From contig ML976982.1 in assembly GCA_010015675.1 (NCBI GenBank), positions 1,269,184-1,333,183 of the forward strand: a stretch of 64,000 nt of DNA, written 5' to 3'. The stretch comes from Byssothecium circinans (taxonomy: Eukaryota > Ascomycota > Dothideomycetes > Pleosporales > Massarinaceae). Numbering within the stretch: position 1 is the stretch's first letter; each line of letters opens with the position of its first letter. Made by a program: the position numbers and the translations under genes. Under the pieces are notes generated by a model. The model made no database searches, was not told the origin of the DNA, and saw only the letters and a list, made by a program, of their open reading frames with translations. Positions 59,408-64,000 of this stretch are shown one piece after another.

Positions 59408-60041
59408 ATGCTTCTTAGCTTCATTATCGCACTCTTCGCCGTCGGCACCCTCTCCTCCCGGCATATCGCTCCCGACGAGCCTCCAGTTCCATCCCCCTCC
59501 CGCAGCTCAACCGAAAACAAATGCCTCTTCGACGTCCGCCTCTACCAACGCTGTAACCGCGACAACCCCTCCGACGCACACGTAGACACCTACGCCACCT
59601 TCGCCAACTTCCGGGACCCCAACGGTAAACCGATCCCCAATCTCTACGGCGACTCGTACAAGCCCAGCATGAACTCGACTGGCCGCCCAAACTTCGACGT
59701 GCATTCGATTGAAAAGGGAAGGATCATGAACGCCGCTGGATTTGAATTGGTGTGGAGGTTTGCGGAATGGGTGGATCTGGAGAGCGGGTATCAGGACAAG
59801 TTGTATGTTTTCTACAAGGGGATGCCAATTGCGGAGGAGACGCATTGTGAACCTAACCAGTGGAGCGATCGGGAGAAGAGTGATAGGGGCATGTTTGGGA
59901 AGAGATGTACGAAGGATAAAGATATGGCGATGCAGTATAGGGTGAGTAGCTGCAGAGCTTTGTGTGCGGTGTGAGTTTGAGTGCAGATGCTGACTGATGT
60001 TGCAGGTTCGGGAGACTGTGTGCGGCTTTGATTGTAATTGA
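59408..60041 (+). CDS. Small secreted Cys protein, array copy 2
   Basis: Two exons (59408-59941, 60006-60041) give 189 aa. The signal peptide MLLSFIIALFAVGTLSS is followed by a Pro/Ser-rich spacer, then NKCLFDVRLYQRCNRD (aligns with KFCNFGLWIRQYCDTK of copy 1), ATFANFRDPNGKPI and ETHCEPNQW...FGKRC. The exon ends DMAMQYR. The last exon, 11 codons after a 64-nt GTGAGT...GCAG intron, encodes VRETVCGFDCN. The Cys pattern C-x9-C...HC...C...C-x3-C is shared with copy 1, and intron position and phase (0, right after Arg) are identical. Together these support common ancestry despite low overall identity. Extracellular; role unknown. Confidence 0.75.
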
Positions 60042-61599
60042 ACTTTTGTGGTTTAAATCTTATTGCGTCATTTTCTCGCGCTTTAGAAGTTTGCTTTCTC
60101 AATTTTCTTGGAGATAGGTCTGCTTCAGTCCCTCTCCAAGGGCTGTTCAGCGAACCTGATATTACGACAGAGTGTTCTTGTCGCGTCTATTATTCTTGGT
60201 ATTGATCCCTTGCCATGACCTATCTCATGCAGTACAGGGTTCTGGAGGGTGAACAAACATGTGTCGAACGTTTGTCATCAAGAACTTCCCTTCCCTCAGC
60301 ATCACACAAACGATGCCTATTTGTATTCACAGAACATGTAAAAACACTTTTCCTCTTTGGCTCCTAATCACCACAACGAAGTACAATTAACTCCAAGGTA
60401 AACCACTAAATCTCCTCAGCTAGCACACCCGCAAAAAAACAAAAGCCGATGCTTAACAGCAAAGCAGGCCTCTTGACCTGAAACATTATCACCATCCTTC
60501 TTTTCGCTTCGATGACACTGTCCAGTCCTCTCTCCCTCGCAATAGCAAAATCTCGGGAAATAAGCCAAAAACTATACCACGCAAAATGCATCCACAGGTA
60601 ATCCAGTCCCTCCTACTCCCCCTAATTACTGAGCTTTAGTGCTGGTCCGAGTTTTGATAGCTTATTTCCTGGGTTTCTTTTTTTCCGCGTGAGCTCTCTA
60701 TTCGCCTCTAGCGCCTCGCTTTAATAAGAACTCTAGAAAACCCACCGGACATTTTGTATGACCATAATCGAGAATTGTAACGGAAGTAAGGCCGCTTGGC
60801 AACACAATCCGCCCGGACGGTCCCAACATAGACTACTGGCTCAATGATGACGATTCAACAAATTTTACATATGGTCGTAGAAGCTGAACCTTGGGCTCGG
60901 GTTCTTTGGCTTTTACAACGGTGTGACGAAGATGAAAGCTGGAAATTGCGAGTGGGTAAGAATTTGTGACATTTACGCTGACTTCGTATTTCGACAGTTT
61001 CAAACAGGGATGCGTTTGATCCAGGCTTCTATCAGGACCGCGGTTGTGGGTGTGCGATTGTGGAATATTGACGATCAGTTTAACTGGACTGAGGGAAGAT
61101 GTGAGTGGGATTTGCTGCTTTAGGTAAGTCAGGCGATGGAGATGGCTGATGAGAATAGGTCTGTGAGTGTGATTAAAATGAGGCGGGACAAAGCAGGTGG
61201 GATATTGGTGGGTTCACAGATGTGAACGGGTATTGGAGACTGGGCTGCTCTGTGGGCGGTTGGGTATGAGTGCGGCTGAGAACTCATGGTGTGACTTTCG
61301 AGTCACCAATCTCATGGGTGGTTGTACTACACACATTAGGGTGAGCGGACCACCATTTGGCTCACACCTTGGCAGGTAATCTTCGAATCACATCCCCCAT
61401 CTATTGCTCTAATTTCCCAGTTCAATCATTCATTTCTTTTGATTGACTTGCTACCTCGAAGCTTTCCGTGTTATCAAACGTTCTCATTTCTCTGCTCTAT
61501 AAGAATACACTGCAGTAGACACTGACTGCTCTTCTCTACCGCCATTCTTTCAATTTGCCTTTGCAGCCATTAAATTTCTACATCCACTGCCCCACTTCA
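60042..61599. other. Intergenic between array copies
   Basis: About 1.56 kb, larger than the other gaps in the array. Short plus-strand frames (60923-61123, 61197-61379) contain Cys and Trp but no leader peptide, so a decayed copy cannot be excluded. The last 150 bases are CT-rich leader for copy 3. Confidence 0.45.
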
Positions 61600-62136
61600 A
61601 TGAAGATGTTGTTCAAACTTATCCTTTTCGCCGCCGCCGCCGCCCTCGTTGTGCCTTTCAAAGGCATGTCGCGTCTCGTCAACGCTATCGCGCCCACGAT
61701 CGATCACTCTTTATACGCTGTCATTGACGCTGCCGAACCTCTCAGCAAACGTGACCTCGAAACATGGATATTTCGCGCTGAGATAACCGAGGCCTGCATC
61801 CCAACCTTCAATATTCGAGCCGTTGTCTCGCAATTCAAGAACCCTGCCCAACGGGAATACCCTGGAGAAGATGTATTAGTTTACAATGCGACCCACTTCG
61901 GCGGCACAACTGGAATATTTCTTGAGGATAAGAAGGTCAACCTTGGGCCTATCAATGACACGGATAGTTCCCTCAGCTTCTGGTCTGGAGTCTGTCCTCG
62001 GAGTCAACAGAACAGTGAATGTGGTAGATGTAAAGTGGTGAATGTGATTCCTGATCTTGAAAATATCAACGGTCACATTGATTGTGAAAAGAACAAAAAT
62101 CGGGCAAGTCTCTCCTTCTATTATCATGCCGGATAG
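61600..62136 (+). CDS. Small secreted Cys protein, array copy 3
   Basis: 178 aa from ATG 61600 (MKMLFKLILFAAAAALVVPF, a signal peptide); an in-frame ATG at 61555 would add 15 polar residues and spoil the leader. The mature region carries WIFRAEITEACIPTFN, comparable to WRFELEYSEGCEVALN of copy 4, an N-glycosylation site (YNATHF) and the cluster VCPRSQQNSECGRCKVV like copy 4 (DCGGCILI). It ends DCEKNKNR-ASLSFYYHAG with no intron. At the position of the intron in the other copies, right after Arg, the DNA reads GCAAGT. It is either an intronless version or a GC-AG intron, so the last 10 residues are uncertain. Confidence 0.68.
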   Translation: MKMLFKLILFAAAAALVVPFKGMSRLVNAIAPTIDHSLYAVIDAAEPLSKRDLETWIFRAEITEACIPTFNIRAVVSQFKNPAQREYPGEDVLVYNATHFGGTTGIFLEDKKVNLGPINDTDSSLSFWSGVCPRSQQNSECGRCKVVNVIPDLENINGHIDCEKNKNRASLSFYYHAG

Positions 62137-62826
62137 TATCATGGCTTCAGGAAACTTTGCTAACAGTGAGAACTAGAAACGAGTCTTTAACTGCTTTATT
62201 ATGCTTTAAAGTCATCTTTCGAAGGCCGCTTGATCCGGTTTCTATTTGAATCAATAAACCAGCGATTCGCAGTCAAGGGTTGTTGTTGGACGAGGGAGAT
62301 GACACCTGTATCCTTTTCTATTTCGCATCGGTTGGTACTCCTGTCACTGGGTGCTAGACTCGAGTTTCTCTTTTCCCTTCCCATCAGTTTCCTTCGACCA
62401 TAGTAATTTAATCATATTTTCGTTTGCAAAACACCCAAACAGATGTTTTGTCATCGCCCGAGTATTATTGATCTCTCTCTGTATCACTACTCCGACCAGC
62501 ATTTGGCCTCTTTTTATCTTCTCACAGCTCACCGCCTCCGACATAATCCCAACGACATTCGCAAACGGCACTCCGCTCGCTCTCCGACTTTCCGCCCTCA
62601 TCTCCTACATACGCCCGGCCGCCCCACTTTTCCGTTCGTCGTGTTAAATACCAAACTTTGCAAAGCTGCACCTCTATTCTCCTCTCATGGGCATCCTTGT
62701 CTCGACCTGGACTCCCACCGTGCGAAGCAATTGAATCAGTAAGGCAGGCTCTCCAAATTCCCACAGATTTCTTTACTGACACCTTCTAAGGATCCCGCAA
62801 CCAAGCTGCAGCTCGGTCCAACCATA
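62137..62826. other. Intergenic between array copies
   Basis: 690 bases, no gene. CT-rich from about 62.38 kb, consistent with promoter and leader of copy 4. Confidence 0.5.
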
Positions 62827-63663
62827 ATGCTCCACAACTTCCTCCTTCTGGTCCTCGCGGCTCTGCCCGCTTTCGTGGCTGGCATGTCCGACCTAGCACC
62901 GCCCAAAGGCAATGGTGCGGCTGTTCGTCGTCGCATTGGCGTCATGGCTGCTGTCAACAAGATCTCCAAGGCTCCAGCTGCCAAAGTTGCTGTCCGCGAC
63001 GCTTCTCCGACTGACAAAGATTCCGCGGCCGCTGGTCAGAAGGGCATCACGACTGAGTCTCCCACCCAAGTTGTCTCTCTTGCGCCTGGTGAGACTATAA
63101 CCGCCACCACGATTGTCATGCCCACCGACACCAATCGCCCAAATGAAGTCCCTCTCAACATCACCGGGGTAGACGAAGGCAGGTGGCGATTTGAGTTGGA
63201 GTATTCTGAGGGATGCGAAGTTGCGTTGAATAGTCGCTCTATCCACTACAAGGCTCAAGTGGGTGTCGACGCCTTTGTACGACCTGATGGCATAGCATTC
63301 GGTCAGGGACTTCGGTGGCACGACATAGTCCATAACATTGCGACTATTAACTTCCCGCAGTTCAAGTTCTCAATCGGACCACAGCGTGACGAAAACCCCG
63401 GCACAGCCTACTTGTTCAGCAATTGGGGAAATGGCTGTGCCTGGCAATTCGGCGAGTTCGACTCAAAAACCAGCGACTGCGGGGGCTGCATTTTGATCAA
63501 GGATTCCGTCGGACCTGGTGGACAGCCAGGCTATGGTCCCATGCACTGCCCTCCTCGATCCAGGGTAAGTCCCTTTCCCCAACAATCCGGTGTAATATAG
63601 TTCTAACAAGACTTTTAGCAACGCAAGTTCAAGTGTTGGTTGACTGCGAACTGGGGCGCATGA
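62827..63663 (+). CDS. Small secreted Cys protein, array copy 4
   Basis: Two exons (62827-63564, 63619-63663; intron 54 nt, GTAAGT...TTTTAG) give 260 aa. The signal peptide MLHNFLLLVLAALPAFVAG is followed by a basic, Ala/Ser/Thr-rich spacer of about 90 residues, containing RRR and KR-like sites that could be processed. The Cys domain has WRFELEYSEGCEVALN, SNWGNGCAWQFGEFD, SDCGGCILI and PMHCPPRSR. The last exon adds QRKFKCWLTANWGA. The splice comes right after Arg in phase 0, as in copies 1 and 2. It is closest to copy 3 in the Cys domain. A pro-region plus Cys domain suggests a processed secreted protein. No known family recognised. Confidence 0.75.
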
Positions 63664-64000
63664 AGAGATCGCTCTCGATGTCGGACCTGGCTGACGAATA
63701 CAACGAGAGCTCAGAGGCTGAGCTGGGCACAGAATGGCCTGGTATTGGTGTGGTCTAGTTATTGAGGTAGTTTTATACACCATGCAATCAATACTAGATC
63801 ACTGCAATGAAATCTTGTGAGAATCCCGCTTGACTCAATACCAGCGTGTCCAACAGTCCGTACTACGCTACGTATGAGCTCATGAGGTGTACGTTACGGG
63901 TCAAATTAGAGCTACTTACGTACGGAGGGCTTAAAAAAAGCTGATTACGGGCCGTAGGCGTAGCTACGGCCCGTAAACACGTGATACCTGTCATCACTCT
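63664..64000. other. 3' flank of the array and window end
   Basis: 337 bases; holds a perfect 13-bp inverted repeat (listed separately). No gene. Confidence 0.5.
63944..63975. repeat. Perfect 13-bp inverted repeat with 6-base loop
   Basis: ttacgggccgtag (63944-63956) is followed by gcgtag and its exact reverse complement ctacggcccgtaa (63963-63975). Shorter ttacggg words occur at about 63894 as well. It could be a transposon or MITE end continuing past the window, or a hairpin; a terminator role would be unusual in a fungus. Confidence 0.8.

Noticed and set aside
60923..61379. Possible fifth secreted copy in the largest gap of the array
   Set aside because: Short frames contain Cys/Trp but lack a leader peptide and the conserved last-exon motif.

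Overview
This is a 64-kb stretch of nuclear DNA from a filamentous ascomycete. Short GT-AG introns of about 50-130 nt, lineage-typical genes (Cdc14 of the septation network, a GPI-anchored GH16, a Cdc25-type RasGEF, a MAL-type sugar transporter) and AT-rich non-coding blocks that look RIP-affected point to Dothideomycetes, probably Pleosporales. That placement is an inference from gene style, not a database match.

Layout. 1-28 kb: conserved housekeeping and cell-wall genes far apart, namely NHP2 (+), a wax-synthase-like MBOAT acyltransferase (-), a Cdc25-type RasGEF with SH3 and WW domains (+), a GPI-anchored GH16 (+), a proline-rich GPI-anchored wall protein (+), a 2EXR/F-box-like protein (+) and an arrestin-like adaptor with PY motifs (-). 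28-46 kb: an accessory region holding four members of a divergent, compact protein-kinase-like family. One is a heavily broken minus-strand relic, one carries a C-terminal acidic extension, one has a single-base frameshift and one is intact. Lineage-restricted hypothetical genes, an alpha/beta hydrolase, a MAL-type transporter and AT-rich blocks lie between them. 46-57 kb: a doubtful minus-strand gene behind a TATA box and three CACGTG-like boxes, a membrane/F-box/Cys-rich protein (5 exons), Cdc14 (SIN) and a PAP2-family Aur1/Ipt1-like membrane protein. 58-64 kb: four same-strand genes for small secreted cysteine-containing proteins. Three of them keep an intron at the same place, just before a last exon of 11-14 codons that carries a Cys motif.

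The two parts most worth a second look are the compact kinase family, which has Lys, Glu, HxD..N and DFD but a C-lobe that appears to stop around helix F, and the secreted tandem array with its conserved last intron. Gene models were built by hand from reading-frame continuity, splice sites and comparison among copies in the window. No similarity search was run. No tRNA, rRNA, CRISPR or intact transposon was recognised.
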